Source of the DNA: Acinetobacter nosocomialis
GTDB lineage: Bacteria > Pseudomonadota > Gammaproteobacteria > Pseudomonadales > Moraxellaceae
NCBI GenBank assembly: GCA_025736915.1
Contig: CP107049.1
Span: 372,001 to 436,000 of the forward strand
DNA: 64,000 nt
Reading direction: 5' to 3'
Shown here: positions 55,117 through 64,000 of the stretch, piece after piece
How positions within the stretch are numbered: the first letter of the stretch is position 1
How the letters are laid out: every line of letters begins with the position of its first letter
Program-made: the position numbers and the translations under genes
Notes under the pieces: model-generated
The model's input: the letters and a program-made list of their open reading frames with translations, nothing else
What the model was told of the DNA's origin: nothing
Database searches by the model: none

Positions 55117-55671
55117 CTATGAAAATATCATTATAAAATATTCGAATTGTTTGTCCCGCTCATCTACATCGTTATGACTGAGCCTTTGAATAATAGTCCC
55201 TTCTATTATATGTAAAAGTAGTTTGGCATCATGAAATGAGGTATCAGCTTTTAATGTTCTAAGCTGACTATAAATTTCATTGATTAGCCAAGTTCTATAT
55301 TTAATGGCGACTTGATAAGCGTTTGAATAAGTATTTTTGGTTTCAAAAATGGCTTTAAATAACAAGTAGTACAGCCCTTCTAAGTCCGTATGTAAATCAT
55401 AAAGTGTTTTGAGTTTATCCGTCACGCTTGAGTTGTAGTCGTACTCGACCATTGCCGTGACTTTGTCTTGAAGCCGCTCTTTTTGTACGAGCAGGCAGAT
55501 TTCAATAAACCGTGCTTTGGACTGGAAGTGATGATAAAAAGTCATTTTTGTAATTTCAGACTCTTTGATAATTCTATCAACCCCCACTAAGTGAAAGCCG
55601 TGGTGATGAAATAAATGAATTGCTTTATTCACAACTTTTAAAGCACGTGTAGAAAGTACTAAAGGTGGCAT
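55117..55671 (-). CDS. TetR-family regulator
   Basis: The DNA-binding domain reads VNKAIHLFHHHGFHLVGVDR, then ITKMTFYHHFQSKARFI (about residues 13-53); the remaining 130 residues form the effector domain. No target operator could be set with confidence. It ends next to the siderophore receptor gene but is convergent, so control of the siderophore locus is not implied. The gene directly upstream is a phage-type remnant. Confidence 0.82.
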   Translation of the reverse strand: MPPLVLSTRALKVVNKAIHLFHHHGFHLVGVDRIIKESEITKMTFYHHFQSKARFIEICLLVQKERLQDKVTAMVEYDYNSSVTDKLKTLYDLHTDLEGLYYLLFKAIFETKNTYSNAYQVAIKYRTWLINEIYSQLRTLKADTSFHDAKLLLHIIEGTIIQRLSHNDVDERDKQFEYFIMIFS

Positions 55672-55848
55672 ATTTGTACCATTTAAAATAATTTTTTGTT
55701 GTATATAAAAGAGATAGAAATACCGTCACTCTTAAATTGAGCGCTAAAAACAGGCATACAAAAGCAGCACAATAAAGGTGTGCTCGCCTATCTCAGGTTT
55801 ATTGTTGCTATGATTTTTAGTCGTAACGATTCTTAAGGTGCAGAAAAC

Positions 55849-56175
55849 CTAGAGTCGATTAAACCGTTTTATAGACTGTTTAAATGGTATGGGCAGAGAG
55901 ACTTTGGCAAAGGCCAATAAATGAGAAGAAATAGTACGCATTAGCGAACTCCTTTGGCTATAAAGAAGCTTCACCACATTACTGTCAAATAATGGTGGTG
56001 AAACGAGAGAAGGTTGACAGACTGATAGCCAAAAGATCAGCACACCCGAAGGTGTCCCCCTCCCGTTCCACCGCAGAGGGGGCACGCAGGGATGCCCACA
56101 AAAAAGAGAGACTTTTTCGTGTGCGTTGGCTATCCGACCTGTCAAAGTCGACTGGCAATGTAGGCCAGCAGGCAA
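55849..56175 (-). pseudogene. Icd/Ash-like prophage remnant ORF
   Basis: A frame of about 108 codons without a clear ribosome site shows features I associate with phage P4-type Icd/Ash ('host cell division inhibitor Icd-like') proteins: AGLHCQSTLTGRIANAHEK, then CVPPLRWNGRGTPSGVL and a basic C-terminus. Local GC is clearly higher around 56,000-56,200 than in the flanks, which suggests transfer. Whether the gene is intact is uncertain. The remaining bases of 55672-56317 show no other gene. Confidence 0.4.
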
Positions 56176-56317
56176 AGGATAATCGGAGAGATTTAGGGTG
56201 TCAATGTGATATTGGCTAGAAAATGGATAAATAATTTTTTGTTTTTCATTAGATTAGATTCGTTAATCTATTGAATAGAATATATTATATTTGCTTAACG
56301 CACATTAACTTATAAAT

Positions 56318-56845
56318 ATGAATACGATCTCAGCTACTCTTTTACATGAACACCCAATTGAGGGATGCATTAAAGATGCAAATGGCAATTTAAAACCATT
56401 TCCTATTCTTGCAATTGATAATATTCCATTAAATATATGGATGCATCAAAATGCGCGCGTTATTGACGAAATGAATGATTTAGTTCCAGCGCAAGGTTGG
56501 TTATATGATCATGATAGTGAGTTAGCATTAAGTAACGCATGGAAACTTCTTAAACCACAACCTTATGAAAATGTATCTATTTCAACAGTGGTTCCAATCT
56601 TAATTTGCCCTGATGATTTAGATCTAACATGTAGCGTAATTATGGTTGAACAAATTGTTTCCGCAGATCAAGTCGTATGGGCTCGTTTTGGTTACGCATT
56701 TAACCATATTCACGATGTTGTGACATCCGTAGTCTGGAAAAGCTCGACTTCTGTTCCTCAATTAAGTTTTCCATTGAGCGAATTTGAAAAAGCATATAAT
56801 GATTTAAAAGAATTAGACAAAAAATGGAGTGAAGGTTTTATCTAG
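56318..56845 (+). CDS. Hypothetical protein (175 aa), orphan
   Basis: A soluble acidic protein with several Trp residues (IWMHQNARVIDEM, QGWLYDHDSELAL, VVWARFGYAFNH) and no signal peptide or membrane segment. Not recognised. Its composition and its place beside a phage remnant and another orphan gene are compatible with an immunity or mobile-element protein, but this is a guess. The upstream TATAAAT-type AT-rich sequence may hold its promoter. Confidence 0.55.
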   Translation: MNTISATLLHEHPIEGCIKDANGNLKPFPILAIDNIPLNIWMHQNARVIDEMNDLVPAQGWLYDHDSELALSNAWKLLKPQPYENVSISTVVPILICPDDLDLTCSVIMVEQIVSADQVVWARFGYAFNHIHDVVTSVVWKSSTSVPQLSFPLSEFEKAYNDLKELDKKWSEGFI

Positions 56846-56925
56846 TTTTTTTAAATATGACCGCATATTGAAAGATGCTGCTCTTACTTTCTCTAAATAT
56901 CATCTAATAAATTTAGGTTAAATAA

Positions 56926-57405
56926 ATGTCTAATAGTTATAAATTTCAATTAAAAATGGAGCTAGATCTAAAATTAATTACACCTGAAGAGATTCGGAAC
57001 TGGGCCGTGCATGTATTAGAGAATGATCCAACAAATGAGCTAGCTTTAGACATCTGTTTTTTATCAAACACTGAGCAAATATTAGAATACTTCAGACTCA
57101 CAGAAAAAAGTGAATTTTGTTCTTATTCACGAGATAGCTTAGCAATAAAAGTTTTGGAAAATTATATTTTTAAGCACTTAAATACTTGGAATTATAAAGA
57201 TCAGATAGATTCTTTCTTTCAGAATACTCATTACCTGATTCATTATTTAGAAAATGCAGAACTAGGTTTGTTAATTCGCTCATATGAGAGTCAACTAGAT
57301 GTGGCATTTCTAGGTTACTCACAATTAGAGCCTGAAACATTATGGGAAAATTTTAAATTAGAGTTAAAAGAATACCTCTCATCTTCGACTCATTCTCATA
57401 CCTAA
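56926..57405 (+). CDS. Hypothetical protein (159 aa), orphan
   Basis: A soluble all-helix-type protein (MELDLKLITPEEIRNWAVHV, ENDPTNELALDICFL, NTHYLIHYLENAELG) with acidic charge and no export signal. The helical, acidic make-up resembles known immunity proteins of polymorphic toxin systems (SMI1/Imm-type size), yet no toxin gene is visible in the window. Not recognised. It follows the 56318 gene by 80 bases on the same strand. Confidence 0.55.
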   Translation: MSNSYKFQLKMELDLKLITPEEIRNWAVHVLENDPTNELALDICFLSNTEQILEYFRLTEKSEFCSYSRDSLAIKVLENYIFKHLNTWNYKDQIDSFFQNTHYLIHYLENAELGLLIRSYESQLDVAFLGYSQLEPETLWENFKLELKEYLSSSTHSHT

Positions 57406-57505
57406 AATATGATCATTAATAGATCCCCAATTAGCTAATTTTTATATTGATTACATTCTTAATAATTATTTTCTGATTTAATTGATAGTTATATACTGTG
57501 ATACA

Positions 57506-57539
57506 CCGATAAAATGAATAATAAAATCCATTTTATCGG
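57506..57539. terminator. Terminator between 56926 and 57571 genes
   Basis: CCGATAAAATG pairs with CATTTTATCGG (11 bp, 12-base loop) between convergent genes. Confidence 0.75.
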
Positions 57540-57570
57540 CTTGCCTACAGAGGCTTTTTAAGATTCCATT

Positions 57571-57909
57571 TTATTTTCTAATATAGTTTGGAAACTCTTT
57601 TAAAACTGTGCTACATAATTGGCCTTTCATATCTTCACGTTTGCGTGCTTCAAATTGGTCCATACCTAATCTCATAACTTCTTTACCATACTTTTCACCT
57701 AGTTCATGTTTGGTACATTTGTCAGATTCATGAACTAATTCTTGTGAAGTATAGTGATAATTACAATCAAGTTGAGCACGGCTTAAAAAACCATGTAGTT
57801 GTACTGTTCTCTCGCAAGTTGTTCGCTGTATATAAGTTTTAGGCTCTTGAGCAGCATAAACTGATGAACCTACCAATAAAGTGAAAGCTGTTACTAAAAA
57901 ATTACGCAT
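57571..57909 (-). CDS. Exported hypothetical protein (112 aa)
   Basis: The signal peptide ends near SVYAAQ (about residue 19). The mature part has four Cys (TTCERTVQLH, LDCNYHYT, DKCTKHEL, GQLCSTVL), suggesting two disulfides, and a helical C-terminus. Not recognised. Confidence 0.55.
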   Translation of the reverse strand: MRNFLVTAFTLLVGSSVYAAQEPKTYIQRTTCERTVQLHGFLSRAQLDCNYHYTSQELVHESDKCTKHELGEKYGKEVMRLGMDQFEARKREDMKGQLCSTVLKEFPNYIRK

Positions 57910-58230
57910 TATTTCCCCGATAAAATTATTAAAAGTATAAGTGGCAATGTTGCGGGTGTATTAAATAATAATTGTTTATAAGTGTCTATTAATAATAAGA
58001 AAGTTAGATAAATCCTCTTATCTTTTGAATATTTCATCACCTTATTAAAATTATGGAATTAAGTTTAATAAATGGGATTGGTCTTAATCAAATAGATGAT
58101 ATTAGATTTGTTTTATGCCCGTCTTTAAACATTAGTAAAGAATGTGCTCTTATTATTTTCAATAAAGCGGATTGAGAGCAACTTTGAAGTTTCCATGTTT
58201 AGACTAAAGAAACAAACCTTTGAATATAAA
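57910..58230. other. Intergenic region, no gene seen
   Basis: AT-rich spacer upstream of the 57571 gene; I see no frame longer than about 30 codons and only the promoter side of that gene. Confidence 0.5.
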
Positions 58231-58260
58231 AAAAGCTCTTTAAGTAACAAGAGCTTTTTT
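58231..58260 (-). terminator. Terminator after the Ser-rich exported protein gene
   Basis: AAAAGCTCTT pairs with AAGAGCTTTT (10 bp, 8-base loop), with T runs on both strands. Confidence 0.82.
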
Positions 58261-58282
58261 ATCATTTCGACAATTTTACTGA

Positions 58283-58582
58283 TTATCGATACTTTTTATT
58301 ACCACTTGGCGTAATACAGTAAGTCCCTCCACGAGGCCCAACACAATTATTTGACCCACTACAAGGACATTCGGAAGAACTATTACTAGAAGAGCTACTA
58401 CTAGAACCCCCATAGCTACTTCGTCCGTGGGATAATTTACTTTTTGAAGAGTAATGATGACTACTAGATGAATAACTATGGCTGCTAAATGATCTTCCTC
58501 CGCCACGACCTCCCCGTGCCTCGGCCTGAGTTAAAAATATTATCTGTAATAAAACTAATATAGATAAGAAAATAATTCTCAT
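58283..58582 (-). CDS. Exported Ser/Gly-rich protein with GPRGG-TPSG C-terminal motif
   Basis: From Met 58582 (AGGGGTG upstream) the signal peptide ends near QAEA (about residue 21). The middle is Ser/Gly/His-rich (RGGRGGGRSFSSHSY, YGGSSSSSSS), followed by CPCSGSNNC and the end GPRGGTYCITPSGNKKY. The last motif resembles the short basic adaptor repeats (GPRGG-x-Y-x-x-x-TPSG-N-K) found in diverse bacteria and viruses. A surface-exposed low-complexity linker with a small binding tail is plausible. Function unknown. Confidence 0.6.
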   Translation of the reverse strand: MRIIFLSILVLLQIIFLTQAEARGGRGGGRSFSSHSYSSSSHHYSSKSKLSHGRSSYGGSSSSSSSNSSSECPCSGSNNCVGPRGGTYCITPSGNKKYR

Positions 58583-59057
58583 ATTCACCCCTAAAAAATA
58601 AAAACTCATATTAATTTATGGCCAAATTTTAAACTACAGTTTAATAATTCAACTTTGGTAGATCATATAATATTTGGTTTTATGAATACAATTTAAACTA
58701 ACAGATAACTTGAAATTCTATTAGCTCATTAATTATACAAATAATTTTTTGTAATCTAATGCCACTTATAAGTAATTATTTTAAATCCCAAATATGATAA
58801 TTAATGACAAATTATATTAAAATATACAATATTTTTAATATAATTTAGTATGACTAAAGAATAATAAAAAGGGAAAATCCAAATATTTTGATCATTTGTG
58901 CAATATACGGCTCTGTCCATATAGAGATTTATATGCCTTATAAAAATTCGACTTTAGTCTGATGTTTTTATAGCAGAATAAAAATAAGATGGCGGCTGGG
59001 TAGACAGTGAATAAATAATTATACCCAGAATATCTTTAATAAATCAGGAACATAACA
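58583..59057. other. Intergenic region with one hairpin
   Basis: AT-rich spacer between divergent genes. A 7-bp stem CTGGGTA/TACCCAG (58996-59028) lies 30 bases before the isomerase-type ATG and could be an operator or leader hairpin. CAGGAAC precedes that ATG. No gene is seen. Confidence 0.5.
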
Positions 59058-59888
59058 ATGACTTCGCCTTTAATGAATAATTATCTTAACTTTGCATCTG
59101 GAATTGCACATCAGCAGTATTTACCAGCCGAAGAAGGGATTGTTAAGGCATATAATGATGGTTGTACTCACTGGTATGTAGATGGGAGTCTACATGGAGA
59201 AATGGTTCCAGATTGGTCTTCTGAACGAATTGAAAATCTAAATAACTTAATAAAAAAATATAATGTTCAACCTATTTTCCACGGTAATTTTAAAGCCCCA
59301 TTAGGTAGCGATGTAGATTATTTACGTGAAGCTGCTGTGGCATATGTTAAACAAGAGATTGATATTGCTGCAAAGATTGGCGCCCCTTTAGTGATTCATG
59401 GCGGCGGTATTGTTGAACCTAAAAAAATTGTCCTCGCGAAACAAAAAGCTCTAGATAACTATATTTTGTCTATTAAAGAACTCGCTGAATATGCAGCTGA
59501 AAAATCAGTCGATATTTATTTAGAAAATTTATCAAATTATAAACACTATCGTCCGTTCCATTATGTCTTTACCCATATGGAAGAGTACGATTATGTTTTC
59601 AACAAAATTGATCATAAAAATGTCTATTTCTTTTTAGATGCAGGCCATGCAAATGTGGGTGAAGGTGACCCTATTGCTGTTGTAGAAAAATACCATCAAA
59701 AAATTAAGGGTATTTCTTTTAGCAATAACAATGGTGAGCAAGATCAACACTTTAGTATTGGTCGCGGTACTGTAAACTATTCTGATTTTATCGAGACCAT
59801 TAATCGAAATAATTGGAAAGGTCTTGTTGCCTTTGAGGTAAGAGATAAAAGTACTTTAGATTCAGTTAAAGAATTGGCAAACGCATAA
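59058..59888 (+). CDS. Sugar-phosphate isomerase/epimerase-like TIM barrel
   Basis: The AP-endonuclease-2/xylose-isomerase-like barrel is suggested by PIFHGNFKAPLGSDV (about 73), AKIGAPLVIHGGGIV (about 109-123), VDIYLENLSNYKHY (about 150) and YFFLDAGHANVGEGDPI (about 193), with His/Glu/Asp metal ligands in HGGG, ENLS and DAGHAN. The length of 276 residues is normal. The substrate is unknown. It is monocistronic, with a terminator before the LysE-type gene. Confidence 0.82.
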   Translation: MTSPLMNNYLNFASGIAHQQYLPAEEGIVKAYNDGCTHWYVDGSLHGEMVPDWSSERIENLNNLIKKYNVQPIFHGNFKAPLGSDVDYLREAAVAYVKQEIDIAAKIGAPLVIHGGGIVEPKKIVLAKQKALDNYILSIKELAEYAAEKSVDIYLENLSNYKHYRPFHYVFTHMEEYDYVFNKIDHKNVYFFLDAGHANVGEGDPIAVVEKYHQKIKGISFSNNNGEQDQHFSIGRGTVNYSDFIETINRNNWKGLVAFEVRDKSTLDSVKELANA

Positions 59889-59892
59889 AATT

Positions 59893-59925
59893 AAAAGCCT
59901 TCTGAGGAACACCAGAAGGCTTTTT
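59893..59925 (+). terminator. Terminator after the isomerase-type gene
   Basis: AAAAGCCTTCTG pairs with CAGAAGGCTTTT (12 bp, 8-base loop) and a T run follows. Confidence 0.9.
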
Positions 59926-59961
59926 AAATATAAATAATTCATTTTTAAAAGGATATATTAA

Positions 59962-60579
59962 GTGAGTGGTTTACTAGTTTTCATAACAATTGCCTTTCTT
60001 ACATTATCAAGCCCAGGACCTGGTGTCTTATTTACAGTGACAAATTCAATAAATTACGGTGTCCGTACCGCATTATTTGGCATTATTGGCTTAATTATTG
60101 GTATGTTTGTTATTGCAGTCATTTCGGCTAGTGGCGTTGGTTTAATTATTACTAGTAATCCCACTATTTTTACTGTTTTAAAATTTATAGGTGCATTCTA
60201 TTTAATGTACCTAGGCTATAAGAACTTTGTAAAAACATCCCCTTCTCAAGACTTATTAGATACCGAGACAAGTGAAAAAACGGTTAGAAAGTCCAAATTA
60301 TTTTATCAAGGTTTATTCGCTTCTCTTCTAAACCCTAAAACTATTGTTTTCTTTATTGCTCTTTTTCCACAATTTATTGATATAAAAGAAAAAATAATAA
60401 ATCAATTTTTAGTATTATCTTTAACCTTTTGCCTTATCGGATTCTTAATCCATCTGGTCTATGCTAATTTTTCCTCAATCTTTAAAGAAAAAATGCTATC
60501 TGGAAATAACTTTGCCAGATTAAATAAAATCAGTGGTTGTATATTTTTCATTCTCGCTGTTTTATTAATTGTTCAATAA
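59962..60579 (+). CDS. LysE/RhtB-family exporter
   Basis: The start is GTG with AAGGATATATT upstream. The family motif FLTLSSPGPGVLFTVTNS (about 10-27), the mid FYLMYLGYKNF and the conserved SLLNPKTIVFFIALFPQFI are present in 205 residues with six membrane segments. It exports an amino acid or similar small compound; the substrate is unknown. It is a second LysE-type protein in this window, distinct from the LeuE-like one at 26063. Confidence 0.88.
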   Translation: MSGLLVFITIAFLTLSSPGPGVLFTVTNSINYGVRTALFGIIGLIIGMFVIAVISASGVGLIITSNPTIFTVLKFIGAFYLMYLGYKNFVKTSPSQDLLDTETSEKTVRKSKLFYQGLFASLLNPKTIVFFIALFPQFIDIKEKIINQFLVLSLTFCLIGFLIHLVYANFSSIFKEKMLSGNNFARLNKISGCIFFILAVLLIVQ

Positions 60580-60612
60580 GTAATTGTTCGATTTGTCATT
60601 GTATTAGATCCG

Positions 60613-60643
60613 AAAAGAGCACTCCGTAAACAGTGCTCTTTTT
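60613..60643 (+). terminator. Terminator after the LysE-type gene
   Basis: AAAAGAGCACT pairs with AGTGCTCTTTT (11 bp, 8-base loop), followed by T-rich sequence and shared with the convergent Met-rich gene. Confidence 0.88.
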
Positions 60644-60659
60644 CTCATCTGTCTATTTT

Positions 60660-61004
60660 TTATTTATCCGACATATTCATCATTTTAGAATGATCCATAT
60701 CACCCATTTCTGAGTGATCCATATTCATCATCTGTGAATGATCCATTTCACTCATTTTAGAGTGATCCATTTGAGACATATCTGCCATATTGCCATGCTC
60801 ATGCTGCGTATGGTCTTGCTGCATTTTTCCATCATTCTTCATGCCACAAGGTTTTGTGCATTTTTCTTGTGCTTTAGAATTTGGCTTGATTTCCGCATTC
60901 GCAGCCGTTGTTTGTTTTGCATCTGCTGCCCAAGACTGGGTTCCAGTGATTAAAGCACCAACACACATAAGCGTTGTTAAAGTACGGTGAAATAGAGTTT
61001 TCAT
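60660..61004 (-). CDS. Exported Met/His-rich copper-binding-type protein
   Basis: From Met 61004 (GGATC upstream) the signal peptide ends near SWAAD (about residue 27). The mature part has a Cys pair (EKCTKPCGM) and then four repeats of an eight-residue pattern, MDHS followed by K/Q/E-M and a spacer (MDHSKMSE, MDHSQMMN, MDHSEMGD, MDHSKMMN). Such Met/His repeats bind Cu(I)/Cu(II) in the periplasm in CopB/CusF-like settings. It is divergent from a CusR/CusS-type pair across a metal-response-type box, so copper induction is likely. Confidence 0.75.
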   Translation of the reverse strand: MKTLFHRTLTTLMCVGALITGTQSWAADAKQTTAANAEIKPNSKAQEKCTKPCGMKNDGKMQQDHTQHEHGNMADMSQMDHSKMSEMDHSQMMNMDHSEMGDMDHSKMMNMSDK

Positions 61005-61071
61005 TTTTAGATCCAAAAATTAACTTTATCTAAATACCCTATAGGCTTCCAACGGACATCTAAGTGACCTG

Positions 61072-61092
61072 AAAATGACATTTTTGTAATCT
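61072..61092. promoter_or_regulatory. CusR/CopR-box-like site
   Basis: AAAATGACA followed three bases later by TTGTAAT resembles the E. coli CusR box (AAAATGACAANNTTGTCATTTT). It lies in the divergent region between the Met-rich gene and the response-regulator gene. Confidence 0.55.
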
Positions 61093-61154
61093 ACACCGAA
61101 TCATGTCTTTATAACGTTATTATGTTCTAAATGAATAATATGAGATTTTTATAA

Positions 61155-61838
61155 ATGAGAATCTTATTGGTTGAAGATGAAATAAAAACAGGTGATTACC
61201 TTAAACAAGGTTTATCTGAAGCTGGATATATTACCGATTGGGTGACTGATGGATTATCAGGTAAACATCAAGCGCTTGTAGAAGAATATGACTTGATTAT
61301 TCTGGATGTGATGTTACCGAAGTTAGATGGTTGGAGCATCATTAACGATATCCGAAAAAGCGGCAAAACTATGCCCATTCTTTTTCTTTCAGCACGTGAT
61401 CAAATTGAAGACCGAGTGAAAGGTCTAGAATTAGGTGCCGATGACTATTTAGTAAAACCTTTTGCTTTCGCTGAGCTACTAGCCCGTGTAAAAAGCCTAC
61501 TCCGTCGGGGCCAACAAAAAGAAGACAGCAATATTATTGCTATTGCTGATCTTGAGCTTGATTTACGTAAACGTCGTGTCACTCGAGCGGGTCAACGTAT
61601 TGACCTAACGGCGAAAGAGTTTGCATTAATGGAATTATTCATGCGTAGACGTGGAGAAATCTTACCTCGTGCTCTTATTGCTTCTCAAATATGGGACATG
61701 AACTTTGATAGTGATACCAATGTGGTTGAAGTCGCGATCAAACGCTTAAGAAATAAAATTGATAGTAACTTCACCCCTAAATTAATTCAGAACATACGTG
61801 GAATGGGTTATGTTCTAGAGGTCGAAGATGAAGCATAA
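61155..61838 (+). CDS. cusR: CusR/CopR-type heavy-metal response regulator
   Basis: The receiver domain has the acidic pocket and phospho-Asp in [15 protein letters not shown] (Asp near residue 51) and the switch Lys in [14 protein letters not shown] (about 101). The OmpR-type winged helix follows from about 128 ([26 protein letters not shown]). The length of 227 residues is normal. It overlaps the kinase gene by 11 bases. Copper or silver sensing is inferred from the adjacent Met/His-rich protein and copper ATPase genes. Confidence 0.87.
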   Translation: MRILLVEDEIKTGDYLKQGLSEAGYITDWVTDGLSGKHQALVEEYDLIILDVMLPKLDGWSIINDIRKSGKTMPILFLSARDQIEDRVKGLELGADDYLVKPFAFAELLARVKSLLRRGQQKEDSNIIAIADLELDLRKRRVTRAGQRIDLTAKEFALMELFMRRRGEILPRALIASQIWDMNFDSDTNVVEVAIKRLRNKIDSNFTPKLIQNIRGMGYVLEVEDEA

Positions 61839-63207
61839 AGTGTTTAATGCAATTAGCTTTCGCATTGCAATTATCTTTTTGCTATCTACTGTAGTGATCT
61901 TAATGATTATGGGATTAGTCATTCATCAACTAGTCATGCATCATTTCGAAACACAGGACCGCACCCAGTTAGAAGGTAAAATTCAGCTTATACAAAATAT
62001 TCTTGAGCAAAATCCAAACAATTCCGAAGAGTTAAATCTCTATTTAAAAGATGCATTAGTGGGTCATCATGATCTAATCGTTCAAATTGAGCGTCCAACC
62101 GGACAAATTATTTTTAGCTCGGCCCCTGCAATTATTAACGCCCAATCTCTCATTAAATCTAAATATAATCCTTGGATTGAATGGAAAATAGAAAATAAAA
62201 CTTATCGTGGATTAATTTATAACAAAGCTTCTGATCAAAATAATAATATTTCATCAGCTCAAATTATTGTGGGAATTGATACATCGGAGCACATTCATTT
62301 CTTAAATGAGTTTAGGCGTCAGCTCTTATATATCGGCGTTATCGGTACATTTTGTTTAATGCTCTTAGGGTGGTTTGCTGCTTGGCGTGGACTCCGTCCA
62401 GTTCAAAAAATGGCAAAGGTTGCAGAAGGTATTTCAGCTCAGCATCTCTCCGAGCGTTTAGAAGTCGACAATACACCAACTGAACTAAAATCATTAGCTA
62501 TTGCATTCAACGATATGTTAGACCGGCTAGAAACAGCGGTAGGTAAACTCTCGGATTTTTCATCTGATCTTGCGCATGAAATGAGAACACCTATTAACAA
62601 CTTATTGACTCAAACTCAGGTTTGTTTATCGCGTATCCGAGATATCACCACCTATCAGGAAATTCTATTTTCAAATTTAGAAGAGTTTGAACGTTTAGCC
62701 CGAATGGTGTCTGATATGCTTTTTCTTGCAAAAGCAGAACATGGCTTACATAGAGCAAACTTACAGCGAGTGAATTTAGTCAAAGAAGTCTCAGCATTAT
62801 TTGATTTTTATGATGCGATTGCTGCAGAAAAAGGCATGTCCCTAGAACAGATTGGTCAAGGTTACGTCGAGGGCGATCCTTCAATGTTGCGTCGTGCACT
62901 TAGCAATCTGTTATCCAATGCAATCAAATATGGTAAATCAGATTCGATCATCGAAATTAATTGCCAACAGAATAATGATTCGACTGTATTAACAATTGAA
63001 AATGAAAGCTCACCCCTATCACAAGAACAACTCACTCGATTATTTGATCGTTTTTATCGTACAGATGCTTCGAGACAGCGTGTTGAAGAAGGCACAGGTT
63101 TAGGACTAGCAATAACCAAATCAATCCTTGATGTACATGGCGCTATAATTCAAGCCAACTATGACGATGGGCGCATTATTTTTAAAATTCTCTTTAAAAA
63201 TTTATAG
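61828..63207 (+). CDS. cusS: CusS/CopS-type heavy-metal sensor histidine kinase
   Basis: Two membrane segments (about 12-36 and 170-190) enclose a periplasmic sensor region, then a HAMP domain ([19 protein letters not shown]), the H-box [13 protein letters not shown] (His near residue 251) and the ATPase boxes [13 protein letters not shown] and [11 protein letters not shown]. The length of 459 residues is normal for CusS/CopS. It is co-translated with the regulator gene. The ligand is inferred from context. Confidence 0.87.
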   Translation: MKHKVFNAISFRIAIIFLLSTVVILMIMGLVIHQLVMHHFETQDRTQLEGKIQLIQNILEQNPNNSEELNLYLKDALVGHHDLIVQIERPTGQIIFSSAPAIINAQSLIKSKYNPWIEWKIENKTYRGLIYNKASDQNNNISSAQIIVGIDTSEHIHFLNEFRRQLLYIGVIGTFCLMLLGWFAAWRGLRPVQKMAKVAEGISAQHLSERLEVDNTPTELKSLAIAFNDMLDRLETAVGKLSDFSSDLAHEMRTPINNLLTQTQVCLSRIRDITTYQEILFSNLEEFERLARMVSDMLFLAKAEHGLHRANLQRVNLVKEVSALFDFYDAIAAEKGMSLEQIGQGYVEGDPSMLRRALSNLLSNAIKYGKSDSIIEINCQQNNDSTVLTIENESSPLSQEQLTRLFDRFYRTDASRQRVEEGTGLGLAITKSILDVHGAIIQANYDDGRIIFKILFKNL

Positions 63208-63219
63208 TGAAAAATATAT

Positions 63220-63257
63220 GACTACTCATTTTTAGTTGCTCAACTTAATGAGTAGTC
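63220..63257. terminator. Bidirectional terminator
   Basis: GACTACTCATT pairs with AATGAGTAGTC (11 bp, 16-base loop) between the convergent kinase and ATPase genes. Confidence 0.75.
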
Positions 63258-63265
63258 GGAAACAA

Positions 63266-64000
63266 CTAGTTTTGACTACGTAACCTTAAAGCGTTACCAA
63301 TTACTGATGCTGAACTTAAACTCATAGCCAAAGCTGCAATCATTGGGGAAAGCAACCAGCCAGTAAATGGATATAAAATACCCGCAGCCAAAGGAATACC
63401 TAAAGCATTATAAAGAAATGCGAACATGAGATTTTGCTTCATATTTTTAATGGTTGCCTCTGATAGCGAACGAGCAGTCTCGATACCTCGTAAATCACCT
63501 TTTACTAAAGTAACTTGGGCGCTATTCATTGCAACGTCTGTGCCAGTTCCCATCGCAATTCCGATATCTGCTTGAGCTAGCGCTGGAGCATCATTAATTC
63601 CGTCACCCGCCATTGCAACCACTCTTCCTTCTTTTTGCAATTTATGCACAAGTTGCAGTTTATCTGCGGGTTTGACTTCCCCATAAACTTCATCAATTCC
63701 TAAGCGACTACCAACTGATTTAGCTGTTGTTAAGCCATCCCCTGTAGCCATTACGATTCTTAGACCTGAATTTTTTAATGAAAGAACAGCCTCAGGTGTA
63801 CTTATTTTGATTGGATCTGAAACAGCCAATAATCCTTTTAGTTGTCCATCAACAGCTAAATACATAACACTCGCACCTTCTGATCTTAATTCTTCAGCTT
63901 GAGGTATAAATGAATCAACGGATATCCCCAGTTGTTCCATTAATGCGGTATTACCTAAAGATAATTGTTGTCCATTTAACTCGCCCTTAACACCAATGCC
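63266..64000 (-). CDS. copA: Copper-translocating P-type ATPase, C-terminal part (N-terminus beyond window)
   Basis: The frame is open through the window edge; 245 codons are visible. It includes the ATP-binding GIGVKGEL segment, [14 protein letters not shown], the hinge [16 protein letters not shown] and the last two membrane segments with [15 protein letters not shown] and [16 protein letters not shown], typical of P1B copper exporters. It faces the CusR/CusS-type genes and probably takes part in copper export from the cytoplasm. The metal specificity (Cu over Ag) is inferred from the MSLSS motif and context. Confidence 0.85.
   Translation of the reverse strand, partial: GIGVKGELNGQQLSLGNTALMEQLGISVDSFIPQAEELRSEGASVMYLAVDGQLKGLLAVSDPIKISTPEAVLSLKNSGLRIVMATGDGLTTAKSVGSRLGIDEVYGEVKPADKLQLVHKLQKEGRVVAMAGDGINDAPALAQADIGIAMGTGTDVAMNSAQVTLVKGDLRGIETARSLSEATIKNMKQNLMFAFLYNALGIPLAAGILYPFTGWLLSPMIAALAMSLSSASVIGNALRLRSQN

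Noticed and set aside
58276..58506. 76-codon frame overlapping the Ser-rich exported protein
   Set aside because: Out of frame with a gene that has a signal peptide, a strong ribosome site and a recognisable end motif; the hydrophobic repeats arise from Ser/His codons read in another frame.

Overview
The window looks like the chromosome of an Acinetobacter of the calcoaceticus-baumannii complex. The evidence is the AT-rich DNA and a set of genes known from that group: the cpaA/cpaB secreted glycoprotease pair, the amvA efflux pump with a divergent TetR gene, the aceI/aceR chlorhexidine efflux pair with six genes between amvA and aceI, a phosphocholine-specific phospholipase C, and a dnaX with a long Glu-Pro repeat. 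Identification rests on recognising families; no search was run.

Layout. 1-3.7 kb: minus-strand housekeeping run (alpha/beta hydrolase cut by the window edge, YdcF-like envelope protein, murB, low-molecular-weight tyrosine phosphatase). 3.9-8.2 kb: small accessory genes (tautomerase/HxlR pair around a palindrome, isochorismatase-like hydrolase behind an attenuator-like leader, Fels-1/YcgJ-like protein, iron alcohol dehydrogenase plus thioesterase). 8.2-15.4 kb: phospholipase C with a small lipoprotein, dnaX, cpaB, cpaA. 15.7-24.9 kb: amvA/TetR, a beta-lactamase-fold hydrolase, MaoC hydratase, long FabG-type reductase, thiolase with a disordered N-terminal extension, aceI/aceR. 25-38.3 kb: transaldolase, LeuE-like exporter, Lrp regulator, BenE transporter, an mgtA-mgtC operon with a complex 5' leader, RDD protein, stress protein, ABC-F ATPase and small envelope proteins. 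38.5-41.3 kb: small unrecognised genes, a frameshifted gene and a structured RNA resembling phage C4 antisense RNA, likely a decayed mobile-element remnant. 41.6-42.8 kb: MscS-type channel. 43.4-55.1 kb: an NRPS-independent siderophore locus. 55.1-58.6 kb: TetR gene, an Icd-like phage remnant and several orphan small genes. 59-64 kb: TIM-barrel isomerase, LysE exporter, and a copper block (Met/His-rich protein, CusR/CusS-type two-component system, copper P-type ATPase running off the edge).

The siderophore locus is the main system. In order it encodes homologues of staphyloferrin B SbnA and SbnB (2,3-diaminopropionate supply), an IucA/IucC synthetase (SbnC-like), an MFS exporter (SbnD-like), one 1175-residue protein holding two IucA/IucC modules in the place of SbnE plus SbnF, the dedicated citrate synthase SbnG, and a TonB-dependent receptor. 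Fur-box-like sites precede sbnA and the receptor gene. No SbnH decarboxylase gene is present, so the product may differ from staphyloferrin B or need a decarboxylase encoded elsewhere.

Other points to follow are regulatory RNAs: an mgtA leader with an 18-codon upstream ORF that ends against mutually exclusive hairpins, a Thr-rich leader peptide with terminator and antiterminator pairing before the isochorismatase gene, and two intergenic regions with competing stems near 37.3 and 43.0 kb.
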